Positions 1 to 6,418 of a stretch of 7,895 nt of DNA are shown here, piece after piece. The stretch spans positions 1 through 7,895 of the forward strand of contig JAQUBU010000095.1 in NCBI GenBank assembly GCA_028686565.1, in the 5' to 3' direction. How positions within the stretch are numbered: position 1 is the first letter of the stretch; every line of letters begins with the position of its first letter. The position numbers were made by a program, and so were the translations under genes. Source of the DNA: Syntrophomonadaceae bacterium (GTDB lineage: Bacteria; Bacillota; Syntrophomonadia; Syntrophomonadales; Syntrophomonadaceae). Below the pieces are notes generated by a model. It saw only the letters and a list, made by a program, of their open reading frames with translations. It had not been told where the DNA came from and ran no database searches.

Positions 1-42
1 GGCTCAACTATCAGCTTTTATCCGATAGTTGAGCCTATTTTT
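1..42 (+). terminator. Perfect hairpin plus T-run, probable terminator at window edge
   Basis: Arms at 1-12 and 24-35 are perfectly complementary (GGCTCAACTATC / GATAGTTGAGCC) around an 11-nt loop and are followed by TATTTTT. Read on the plus strand this is a standard intrinsic terminator for a gene lying left of the window. Read on the minus strand it would sit about 80 nt after the ddh stop codon and might serve as its terminator too, but the bases that would form the minus-strand T-run are outside the window. The stem could also extend beyond base 1. Confidence 0.75.
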
Positions 43-53
43 GCGCCCAAAAC

Positions 54-104
54 TTCCGATTGTCCCCTTCAAGAACCGTCCCCTTGATCGGAACCGCCCC
101 CTTG
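54..104. repeat. GGGGACGGTTC-type intergenic repeat relic
   Basis: GAACCGTCCCCTTG at 73-86 recurs at 91-104 with one change (GAACCGCCCCCTTG), an 18-bp period, and a shorter copy GTCCCCTT lies at 62-69. A perfect 7-bp inverted repeat, TTCCGAT (54-60) and ATCGGAA (87-93), brackets the first two units. On the minus strand the unit reads CAAGGGGACGGTTC, which resembles dispersed repeats seen in anaerobic Firmicutes that are often associated with REP/IS200-type transposases; that association is from general knowledge. No transposase is present here, so it appears to be a solitary or decayed copy. Confidence 0.5.
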
Positions 105-117
105 TCTTGGTGCTGGC

Positions 118-1107
118 TTACAAGAGATCTTTGATAAGATCTACGTTGCTGCTGGCGGAGAGATAGGATAGCGGCACATCAAAAACTGTTTTTGCCCCGA
201 TTAACCCTTCCTGATTCATACGAAAGGCTGCCCTGGCATAAGCAACCATCACATTAGCTGTAAATTCCGGATTGCTGTCCAGTTTCAGGGAAAATTCGAT
301 TATGTGCTTGTTCAGGTTAGAATTCCCAGTGGTTCCCGTGCGAAATACAAATCCGCCATGTGTCATTCGTGAGTGATTAAGCTGCATTTCCTCCTCAGTT
401 ATAAAATGAACTGTGGTGTCATAATCTGCAAAATAGTTGGGCATGTTTTTAATGTCTTCTGTAATTTGCGCCTGGTCGGCATCATTCAGAGCAACCACAA
501 AGCACTCGCGAAAATGTTTCTCCCGAGTTGATATTTTAGGATTTTCTCCCTTTCGTACGCTGGAAACCGCAGATTCTATAGGGATGGTATATTGAATGCC
601 ATTCTTTACACCTTTAACTCTTCTGATGGCATCGGAGTGTCCTTGACTAACACCTTTGCCCCAAAAAGTATAATCATTCCCCTGGGGTAAGATTGCTCCG
701 GAAATCATTCTAAGCATAGAGAAAAGTCCCGGATCCCAACCGACTGATATAATATTGGTTTTACCGGCATTACTGGTTGCTTCATTAATTTGTTTCAGGT
801 ATTCCGGAATTTTGGCATGGTTGTCATAACTGTCCACCGTATTGAACATAGCTGCAAATTGTGGTCCTTGCTGCGGCAGGTCTTTTGCCGATCCGCCGCA
901 AAGAATCATTACATCAATTCTATCCAGATACTTTTCGGCTTCAGAAATGTTTTTGACCTCTGCCTGAGATGTAAGTAATTGAATTGATTCGGGAGGTCTG
1001 CGGGTAAAAACGGCAATTAATTCTGTGTCGGGATTCTGCTTAATTGCATTTTCCACACCCCTTCCTATATTACCGTGACCGACGATTCCAATTCTTATTT
1101 TCTGCAT
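118..1107 (-). CDS. ddh: meso-diaminopimelate dehydrogenase
   Basis: A 329-aa cytoplasmic enzyme that reductively aminates L-tetrahydrodipicolinate (as L-2-amino-6-oxopimelate) to meso-diaminopimelate with NADPH and ammonia, a one-step route to lysine and to the peptidoglycan cross-link residue. The N-terminal Rossmann motif GIVGHGNIG is at residues 7-15. Family blocks follow in order: CGGSAKDLP (70-78), NTVDSYDNH (89-97), GWDPGLFS (123-130), FWGKGVSQGHSDAIRR (148-163) and MTHGGFVFRTGTTG (248-261). The length is close to the roughly 320 aa of the Corynebacterium enzyme, and similarity runs end to end. The ATG start is preceded by a purine-rich AAAGGAGAAGGAA stretch, with the AAGGAA part about 7 nt upstream. 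The gene is transcribed alone, divergently from the SLH gene. Whether it replaces or supplements the succinylase, acetylase or aminotransferase routes cannot be seen here. Confidence 0.96.
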   Translation of the reverse strand: MQKIRIGIVGHGNIGRGVENAIKQNPDTELIAVFTRRPPESIQLLTSQAEVKNISEAEKYLDRIDVMILCGGSAKDLPQQGPQFAAMFNTVDSYDNHAKIPEYLKQINEATSNAGKTNIISVGWDPGLFSMLRMISGAILPQGNDYTFWGKGVSQGHSDAIRRVKGVKNGIQYTIPIESAVSSVRKGENPKISTREKHFRECFVVALNDADQAQITEDIKNMPNYFADYDTTVHFITEEEMQLNHSRMTHGGFVFRTGTTGNSNLNKHIIEFSLKLDSNPEFTANVMVAYARAAFRMNQEGLIGAKTVFDVPLSYLSASSNVDLIKDLL

Positions 1108-1158
1108 ATTTTTGTTCCTTCTCCTTTGTGTGATGAAATATCTCTAAGCTTGTCTAGA

Positions 1159-1187
1159 ATTATACTATTTCTAATCGAATTCCTGCT
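1159..1187 (-). promoter_or_regulatory. Candidate ddh promoter
   Basis: The minus strand carries an exact TATAAT at 1159-1164, about 52 nt upstream of the ddh ATG. The hexamer at 17-bp spacing (1182-1187, AGCAGG) is a poor -35, so the assignment rests mainly on the -10 box and its position. Confidence 0.4.
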
Positions 1188-1207
1188 TTATTTTGCTCAA
1201 AATAACA

Positions 1208-1222
1208 TGCATACAGTATGCA
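1208..1222. promoter_or_regulatory. 15-bp palindrome, possible operator
   Basis: TGCATAC-A-GTATGCA is a perfect palindrome with 7-bp arms and a single central base. It lies in the divergent ddh/SLH promoter region, upstream of the candidate promoters of both genes. The short spacing and GTAT/ATAC core resemble operators of GntR-type dimeric regulators (inference). No regulator gene is adjacent. Confidence 0.4.
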
Positions 1223-1254
1223 AGGATATTTTACTTCCTTAATTTATCCTTCGG

Positions 1255-1291
1255 CCCCACTTTTAATAAAGTCATTGCGTATTTATATATA
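1255..1291 (+). promoter_or_regulatory. Candidate promoter of the SLH gene (sigma-A or SigI type)
   Basis: Two readings are possible. A weak sigma-A promoter would be TTTTAA (1261-1266), 17 bp, then TATATA (1284-1289). Alternatively CCCCAC (1255-1260), 17 bp, then CGTA (1278-1281) resembles the C-rich -35 and CGWA -10 reported for SigI-type sigma factors, and a sigI gene lies directly downstream of this transcription unit. Neither reading is strong. The SD AAGGAGG at 1302-1308 follows, 6 nt before the ATG. Confidence 0.3.
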
Positions 1292-1314
1292 GAAAAATAA
1301 AAAGGAGGAAGTTC

Positions 1315-2310
1315 ATGAAAAAAAGAATTGTGGTTATGGTCCTGACTCTGTTTATAGTGAGTTTATGGGGCACCATGGTCTTTGCCAAGGAGGCAGGAAA
1401 CCAAGCTAATAATGGCAAAGGAAAGGTAATTCAGGTTAAGAAGGAATTCTCCAAGGCCAAAAAAGAAGTTAAGTCCAAAAGTCAAAGTGTAAAAATCAGG
1501 AAAATGGTGCGTGAATTCGTTGATGTGCAGAATGACTGGGCACGGGAAGAAGTCATGGAAGCAACTGTAAAGGGTTTTGTATACGGTTACGAGGACTTTA
1601 GCTTCAAACCAAATTCTCCAGTTACTAATATGGAGACGATAGTTTTGATTCTTCGGGCACAAGGCTTGGAGGATGAGGTTAAAAACTATAATTTATCCGA
1701 TGAACAAACTGCCTTGCTGAAAAAAATTCCGGATTGGGGCAAAAACTATATTGCGGTTGCCCTGGAAAATGGGTTGTTAAAGCCGGAGGAATTGCAGAAA
1801 TTCAACCCCCAGCAGGGAGCCAAACGCTATGAAGTGTGCATGTTTATGGCAAGGACGTTGGAAGCTGATTCAGTAACAGATAGTGTTTATGAAAAAGCCT
1901 TTACCGATGAACTGCAGATACCAGCAGCCAATCGAGCAGAAGCTCGTCTTATGTGGATGAATAATGTAATAAACGGTTATCCGGATGGCTCTTTTAATCC
2001 TATGAGAGTAGTTAAGAGGAATGAGATTGCTGTCATGTTGAACAAATTAGATGATAATTGCCTGCAAGGCTCGGCATCGTCTGCTATAATCGGCACTATC
2101 AAGGATATTAAAGCAATTGAGGGTGGTTATGCAATTACCGTTGAGAATGAAAAGGGAGTGAATACAGTGGTAAATACCACTGCCGAGACCAAACTCTTTT
2201 ATTCGGGTAAACTACTTACTTCCATTAATCTAAGCAGTTCCCAAAATGTCAAAATACTCCTTGATGAGGATAAAGAAGCAGTGTTAGTAAGAATAACAGA
2301 TGCTTCCTAA
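1315..2310 (+). CDS. Secreted S-layer homology (SLH) domain protein
   Basis: A 331-aa exported protein. Residues 1-24 form a signal peptide: a KKR n-region, a hydrophobic core, then VFA before the likely cleavage at KEA. A Lys-rich linker (25-65) precedes three SLH repeats at about 69-117, 138-182 and 196-246. The third is the clearest, with GYPDGSFNP followed by VKRNEIAVMLNKL; the first has GYEDFSFKPNSPVT. The usual TRAE-like core is degenerate (TNME, KRYE, KRNE). SLH triplets bind pyruvylated secondary cell wall polymer, so attachment to the wall is expected. Residues 255-331 form a small domain rich in alternating beta-type residues that I do not assign. The gene has a strong SD (AAGGAGG), stands as a single unit and ends at a good terminator. 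The partner or load displayed on the surface is unknown. Confidence 0.88.
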   Translation: MKKRIVVMVLTLFIVSLWGTMVFAKEAGNQANNGKGKVIQVKKEFSKAKKEVKSKSQSVKIRKMVREFVDVQNDWAREEVMEATVKGFVYGYEDFSFKPNSPVTNMETIVLILRAQGLEDEVKNYNLSDEQTALLKKIPDWGKNYIAVALENGLLKPEELQKFNPQQGAKRYEVCMFMARTLEADSVTDSVYEKAFTDELQIPAANRAEARLMWMNNVINGYPDGSFNPMRVVKRNEIAVMLNKLDDNCLQGSASSAIIGTIKDIKAIEGGYAITVENEKGVNTVVNTTAETKLFYSGKLLTSINLSSSQNVKILLDEDKEAVLVRITDAS

Positions 2311-2403
2311 ACATAAGAAGGTTTCTTTTGAAAGTGAAAATTGAAGTTAAGAAACTTTATAGTTAATATAGCATAATTAAAGATTATCGCTAGGATCAGC
2401 CGC

Positions 2404-2430
2404 AGGGGGGCCTAAAAAGGTCCCCCTTTT
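2404..2430 (+). terminator. Rho-independent terminator after the SLH gene
   Basis: A 10-bp stem (2404-2413 with 2418-2427, including one G-U pair) has a 4-nt AAAA loop, and its G-rich and C-rich arms lead into a T-run at 2427-2430. It lies 94 nt after the SLH stop codon and separates that gene from sigI. Confidence 0.88.
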
Positions 2431-2439
2431 AAGGTGAGT

Positions 2440-2470
2440 TTGGAGTCAGCCTGTCTTCATATGCTAGAAT
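2440..2470 (+). promoter_or_regulatory. Candidate sigI-rsgI promoter with extended -10
   Basis: TGCTAGAAT (2462-2470) is an extended -10 of the TGnTANAAT form. TTGGAG at 2440-2445 is a possible but distant -35 (19-bp spacer). The box lies after the terminator and 36 nt before the sigI start, implying a vegetative promoter. I see no C-rich/CGWA SigI-type element in this gap, so autoregulation by SigI is not evident here. Confidence 0.5.
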
Positions 2471-2506
2471 TAAAAAATATATAGCTAGCCATGATGGAGG
2501 ATGAAG

Positions 2507-3244
2507 ATGTATTCAGCCTGTAATACTGTGGAATATGATAATTTAATTAATCAAGCCTGGCGGGATTATCAAAATGGAGCTAATTCTGCTCTGGATGATA
2601 TATATGTTGTTCTAATGCCCTTTTGTTTACGCGTCAGTTCTAAAACCTGTAATCGATACATTTCTGAACAGGACGAGGAAGCCGGTATTGCCCGGATGGC
2701 ATTTCTTGAGGCTCTGGAGAAATACGATATTGAGCAAGGAAGGTTTTTGCTTTTTCTCGGAAACGTGATCAGAAATAGGATTATTGATTATAAACGCAAA
2801 GAAAAAAAAAGAAACCTTCTGACGTTTTCTTTTCTGACCAGGGAGGGGAGCGATATGGCCGAGGCTGTAGATAATAGCTTTTTTGAGGGAATTATGGATG
2901 ACTTAGCAAGGAAACAGGAAATCGAGAAACTAAATAAATTGCTTTTGGAATTTAATATAGGATTTAAAGATTTAGCTGGAGTTTCTCCGCGCCAGGCCAA
3001 AACCCGCGTAAATGCACAAAAGATTGCCATGTTGATAGCAGAAAATGAAGAGTTGAAGAGCTATTTAATGGAGAAGAAAATGCTTCCTATGAAGGAACTG
3101 GAGGCAAGATGGCAGGTAAACCGTAAGATCGCGGATAGATACAGAAAATTTATTATAGCCACAACATTAATCTATTTGTACGAATTTCCGTATTTAAAAA
3201 GCTATGTTTTGCCTATGACAAGGGGGGATGAAAATGTCTGCTAG
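2507..3244 (+). CDS. sigI: SigI-family RNA polymerase sigma factor
   Basis: A 245-aa alternative sigma factor of the SigI group. Residues about 55-100 are sigma region 2, with EEAGIARMAFLEALEKYD and the NVIRNRIIDYKRKEKK core-binding and -10 recognition helices. Residues about 137-234 are the SigI-specific C-terminal domain: FNIGFKDLAGVSPRQAKTR, then LPMKELEARWQVNRKIADRYRKFIIA as the DNA-binding helix-turn-helix in place of an ordinary region 4, then YLKSYV. In Bacillus SigI responds to heat and envelope stress; in cellulolytic clostridia several SigI copies control polysaccharide degradation. Start choice: an in-frame ATG at 2501 abuts the SD ATGGAGG (2494-2500), whereas the ATG at 2507 has 6-nt spacing and is preferred. 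The stop codon overlaps rsgI by 11 bp, so the two are translationally coupled. Confidence 0.93.
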   Translation: MYSACNTVEYDNLINQAWRDYQNGANSALDDIYVVLMPFCLRVSSKTCNRYISEQDEEAGIARMAFLEALEKYDIEQGRFLLFLGNVIRNRIIDYKRKEKKRNLLTFSFLTREGSDMAEAVDNSFFEGIMDDLARKQEIEKLNKLLLEFNIGFKDLAGVSPRQAKTRVNAQKIAMLIAENEELKSYLMEKKMLPMKELEARWQVNRKIADRYRKFIIATTLIYLYEFPYLKSYVLPMTRGDENVC

Positions 3245-4052
3245 AAAAGCAGTGGTAGTGGAGGTTGGAAAAGGATGGGCCATTGTGCTTGAGCCTGACG
3301 GCGAATATAAAAAAGTAATGACCAGTGCTTATCTGGAAGTTGGGGATTCGTACCAGTTGAAAAGCGGGACAAAATTTAAGTATCTGACTGCCGCCGCTCT
3401 TTTTCTGACCATATTGCTGGGAAGCATTGATTATTATACAGTGCAGGCTTATGCAGAGGTTTCATCCCTTGTGGAACTTGGGGTTAATCGCTGGGGCAGA
3501 GTGATTTCCGTACAAGCTAAGGATAAAGAAGGGCAAATTGTTTTGGATACGGTAAAGATTAGAAACGATAGACTGGAAACCGCCGTGGAAAAAGTATCTC
3601 AGGCGATAAAGGAAGAAAGTCCTCAGATGAAGGGTGCAATCCAGACCGATTCACGATCGGTTAAATCCAAAAACAAAAGTAACAGAAATTTGGAAGAGAA
3701 GATGCTGAAAGAAATTGATAAGGGGCTGGAACGGGCAAACAAAAGTAACAACATTAAAAATAAAGTAATTAAAAATAATCGTAATAAAGCTATAAATCAA
3801 AGTCTGCCACAGTTCCGGAATCCATCAAATAATGAAGAAATGGCTGAGTCAGACGCGGCGATAAATGAAGAACCGGAAGGTCAAAAGCAAGAAAAAAAGC
3901 CGGACCATAAGCAGGAGCGGGTTAATCAAGATGATCAACTTGAAAAACATAAGGATATTCCCGGTAAAAAAAGCAAGACAGATGCTGTTCCCCCGAAAGC
4001 CAAACAAGAGAAGGATGCCAATTCGAAGAAGAATAATTCAAATGATCGTTAA
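3234..4052 (+). CDS. rsgI: RsgI-like membrane anti-sigma factor
   Basis: A 272-aa single-pass membrane protein expected to hold SigI inactive at the membrane. Residues about 2-46 match the RsgI N-terminal cytoplasmic domain (KAVVVEVGKGWAIVLEPDGEY, then LEVGDSYQL). Residues about 49-67 form the transmembrane helix (KYLTAAALFLTILLGSIDY). The extracellular part starts with AYAEVSSLVELGVNRWGRVI (72-91), matching the RsgI extracellular domain except that the usual DINPS stretch with its Asn-Pro cleavage site is missing. From about residue 130 to the end the chain is Lys/Asn/Glu/Gln-rich, low-complexity and probably disordered, with no recognisable carbohydrate-binding or enzymatic module; Bacillus RsgI also has a charged tail. 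The first ATG at 3228 abuts the AGGGGGG SD; the ATG at 3234 is better spaced and overlaps the sigI stop. Confidence 0.9.
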   Translation: MSARKAVVVEVGKGWAIVLEPDGEYKKVMTSAYLEVGDSYQLKSGTKFKYLTAAALFLTILLGSIDYYTVQAYAEVSSLVELGVNRWGRVISVQAKDKEGQIVLDTVKIRNDRLETAVEKVSQAIKEESPQMKGAIQTDSRSVKSKNKSNRNLEEKMLKEIDKGLERANKSNNIKNKVIKNNRNKAINQSLPQFRNPSNNEEMAESDAAINEEPEGQKQEKKPDHKQERVNQDDQLEKHKDIPGKKSKTDAVPPKAKQEKDANSKKNNSNDR

Positions 4053-4263
4053 CTAAGTAACCTGAATATCGTAGGCTTGAATAAATTACCGTGCCAGGGT
4101 ATTCGGTTCTGAACATACTCTAGTGTAAACGGATAATCATCCATTTGGTGTTGTTTTACCATTTGAAGGATTTACACAAAAATATTTACAGTTGCAAAGA
4201 TTAAGACTATTGATATTGAGGGGGATTTCCACGCCCCCCTCAATACTAAAAAATATCTCGTTC
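4053..4263. other. Convergent intergenic region with 11-bp hairpin
   Basis: This gap lies between the ends of rsgI and htpG. Its one clear element is a perfect 11-bp stem, TATTGAGGGGG (4214-4224) with CCCCCTCAATA (4235-4245), around a 10-nt loop. It is suitable as a shared transcript end for both genes, but neither strand has a proper T-run after the stem: on the plus strand CTAAAAAA follows, and the T-run on the minus strand lies before the stem. It may therefore act as a weak or unconventional bidirectional terminator, or as a 3'-end stabiliser. I see no gene or repeat in 4053-4213. Confidence 0.6.
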
Positions 4264-6147
4264 CTATTGCATTATCTTGCAGATATTATTGGTGAATGCC
4301 ACCGGGTCATCAATGGGCAATCCTTCTATCAGCAGAGCTTGATTGTATAACAAGCCGGTATATAGATTCAATTTTTCTTTATCATTCTCATAAGCATCCA
4401 TTAATGATTTAAATATTGCGTGGTTAACATTAATCTCCAGAACCTTATCAGCTTTAATATTTTGATTATTAGGCATGGAGTTCAATATTTTTTCCATTTC
4501 AATAGTCAGCTCACCATCGTTTGACAAACATACCGGATGATTCTTTAATCTTTTGGAAGCCCTTACATCCTTAACTTGACCCGCTAGTTTATCCTTCATA
4601 TAGGTAAAGAGTTCCTGTTTGTTTTCATCATCTGTATTTGCTGCTTCAGCTTCATTTGCTTCCGAATCTATTCCCAGATCGCCGCTTGATACTGACTTGA
4701 ATTCTTTATCTTTGTATTTCATCAGCATTCTAATGGCAAACTCATCAACCTCATCAGTAAAGTAGAGAATCTCGTAGCCTTTTTCTGCCACCAGTTCAGT
4801 CTGGGGTAGTTTTTCAATTCTTTCCATAGATTCTCCGGAAGCATAATAAATAAACTTTTGTTCTGCATGCATTCTGGCTACATATTCATCCAGAGTTACA
4901 AGTTTCTTTTCGTGGGATGAATGGAACATTAATAAGTCCTGCAAGGTATCCTTGTTGCTGCCAAAACCATCATAAATACCATATTTTAGCTGCCGGCCGA
5001 AAGATTCGTAGAACTTCTCGTATTTTTCTCTTTCATTGCTTAATATGCTTTGCAATTCACTCTTGATTTTGTTATTGAGATTTTTCGCAATAAGCTTTAA
5101 TTGTCTATCGTGCTGCAGAATTTCTCTGGATATGTTGAGAGACAAATCTTCCGAATCCACCATTCCTTTTACAAAGCTAAAATAGTCCGGTAACAAGTCA
5201 GAGCATTTGTTCATTATCAGAACCCCGCTGGAATATAACTCCAAACCTTTTTCATATTCCCGGGTGTAATAATCGAAGGGGATTTTTTCGGGGATAAATA
5301 ATATCGAATTATATCTCACCGCACCATCGACACTGATATGGATATGTTTTATGGGCTTATCAAAACCATAATGCTTTTCAGCATAGAAATTCTCATAATC
5401 TTTTGCACTGAGTTCATTTTTATTCTTTCTCCATATAGGAACCATACTGTTTATAATTTCTTCCTCGCTATAGTCCTCGTATTCAGTATCACTGCCTTCC
5501 TTAAGTTTTCTTCGGGTAAGATCCATCTTTATGGGATATCTGATGAAATCGGAATATTTTTTTATGATAGCCTTAAGCCGGTATTCTTCCAAATACTCAT
5601 CATATTTTTCGTCTTCTGTATTCTCTTTTATTTTCAGAATAATCTCGGTGCCTATTGACTCCTTTTCGCAAGGTTCAATGGTGTAACCATCGGCTCCTTG
5701 AGATTCCCATTTGTATGCTTCATTACTGCCCAAAGCCCTGCTAATCACGGTAACGGTTTCAGCTACCATAAACGCTGAATAGAATCCAACTCCAAATTGT
5801 CCGATGATTTCATATCCGTCTTTAACTTCATTTTCCTTTTTGAATGATAAAGAACCGCTTTGGGCAATAACTCCGAGGTTATCTTCGAGTTCTTTTTTGC
5901 TCATGCCAATACCACTATCGGTAATTTTTAATATTCGATTCTGCTTGTCGACAGCTATTTTGATAAAATAACTCTCCCTGTCAAAGGTCAGGGCTTCATC
6001 GGTTAAAGCTTGATAATAAATTTTTTCGATTGCGTCACTGGCATTGGATATAAGTTCTCGTAAAAAAATCTCGCGATGGGTGTAAATCGAGTTGATCATT
6101 AGATCAATAAGTCTTTTTGATTCAGCTTCAAATGGTTTTTTAGTCAA
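4264..6147 (-). CDS. htpG: HtpG, bacterial Hsp90 chaperone
   Basis: A full-length 627-aa ATP-dependent cytosolic chaperone (E. coli HtpG is 624 aa). The N-terminal GHKL ATPase domain shows ELISNASDA with catalytic Glu31 and Asn35, DSGIGM (77-82), and the lid and glycine region GQFGVGFYSAFMVAE (116-130). The middle domain contains LNISREILQ (337-345), whose Arg341 is the arginine that contacts ATP gamma-phosphate in this family. An acidic linker (about 486-510) leads into the C-terminal dimerisation domain, ending in LLYNQALLIEGLPIDDP. No MEEVD tail is present, as expected for bacteria. The start is TTG (6145-6147), supported by the SD AGGGAGT at 6155-6161, 7 nt upstream, and by alignment of TKKPFEAESKRLIDLMINS with HtpG N termini. 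The gene is monocistronic and controlled by the CIRCE promoter just upstream. Confidence 0.97.
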   Translation of the reverse strand: MTKKPFEAESKRLIDLMINSIYTHREIFLRELISNASDAIEKIYYQALTDEALTFDRESYFIKIAVDKQNRILKITDSGIGMSKKELEDNLGVIAQSGSLSFKKENEVKDGYEIIGQFGVGFYSAFMVAETVTVISRALGSNEAYKWESQGADGYTIEPCEKESIGTEIILKIKENTEDEKYDEYLEEYRLKAIIKKYSDFIRYPIKMDLTRRKLKEGSDTEYEDYSEEEIINSMVPIWRKNKNELSAKDYENFYAEKHYGFDKPIKHIHISVDGAVRYNSILFIPEKIPFDYYTREYEKGLELYSSGVLIMNKCSDLLPDYFSFVKGMVDSEDLSLNISREILQHDRQLKLIAKNLNNKIKSELQSILSNEREKYEKFYESFGRQLKYGIYDGFGSNKDTLQDLLMFHSSHEKKLVTLDEYVARMHAEQKFIYYASGESMERIEKLPQTELVAEKGYEILYFTDEVDEFAIRMLMKYKDKEFKSVSSGDLGIDSEANEAEAANTDDENKQELFTYMKDKLAGQVKDVRASKRLKNHPVCLSNDGELTIEMEKILNSMPNNQNIKADKVLEINVNHAIFKSLMDAYENDKEKLNLYTGLLYNQALLIEGLPIDDPVAFTNNICKIMQ

Positions 6148-6245
6148 TTAGATCACTCCCTGTTTATTATTTAGTGTTGGTGATAGATCAGGCTTTTGGC
6201 AAAAACAACTCACCGGGTGGGGCAAGTTTACAATTAGCTTAGCTG

Positions 6246-6272
6246 TTAGCACTCTGACTCTGTGAGTGCTAA
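6246..6272 (-). promoter_or_regulatory. CIRCE element, HrcA operator of htpG
   Basis: TTAGCACTC-N9-GAGTGCTAA is an exact match to the CIRCE consensus bound by the HrcA repressor. It begins a few bases after the -10 box of the htpG promoter on the minus strand, covering about +3 to +30, and lies about 100 nt before the htpG start codon. Repression at normal temperature and release on heat shock are expected from the known HrcA system. The opposite gene at 6509 starts over 230 bp away, so htpG is the natural target. Confidence 0.96.
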
Positions 6273-6281
6273 TTATTGATT

Positions 6282-6311
6282 TTTATACCATAATCCAGAT
6301 TGTGCTGTCAA
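6282..6311 (-). promoter_or_regulatory. Sigma-A promoter of htpG
   Basis: On the minus strand TTGACA (6306-6311) is followed after 18 bp by TATAAA (6282-6287), preceded by TGG to give an extended -10. The predicted start near 6275 places CIRCE at the very start of the transcript and gives a leader of about 128 nt. Confidence 0.88.
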
Positions 6312-6418
6312 TATTGCAGCTAAAAATATCAGATTATAGCCGGGAAGTTGAACGTCATAAATACCGCATAATACCTCGTAGATACAGCCGTTTGGAAATA
6401 TTATGGCTGCCCAATCAT

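Noticed and set aside
790..978. 62-aa plus-strand frame inside ddh
   Set aside because: It is antisense to conserved ddh motifs, with no support for expression.
1363..1662. 99-aa minus-strand frame inside the SLH gene
   Set aside because: It is a shadow of a gene with clear signal peptide and SLH repeats, without its own SD or similarity.
2788..3030. 80-aa minus-strand frame inside sigI
   Set aside because: It is antisense to the sigma region 2 and C-terminal coding sequence, and no family is recognised.
3865..4116. Short frames on both strands over the rsgI tail (63 and 64 aa)
   Set aside because: They are composition artefacts of the AAA/GAA-rich low-complexity coding sequence; the rsgI frame is continuous with its conserved N-terminal part.
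5338..5658. 106-aa hydrophobic frame on the plus strand inside htpG
   Set aside because: It lies wholly antisense to a strongly conserved htpG region, has no convincing SD, and its hydrophobic character arises from the reverse of a Lys/Glu-rich coding strand.
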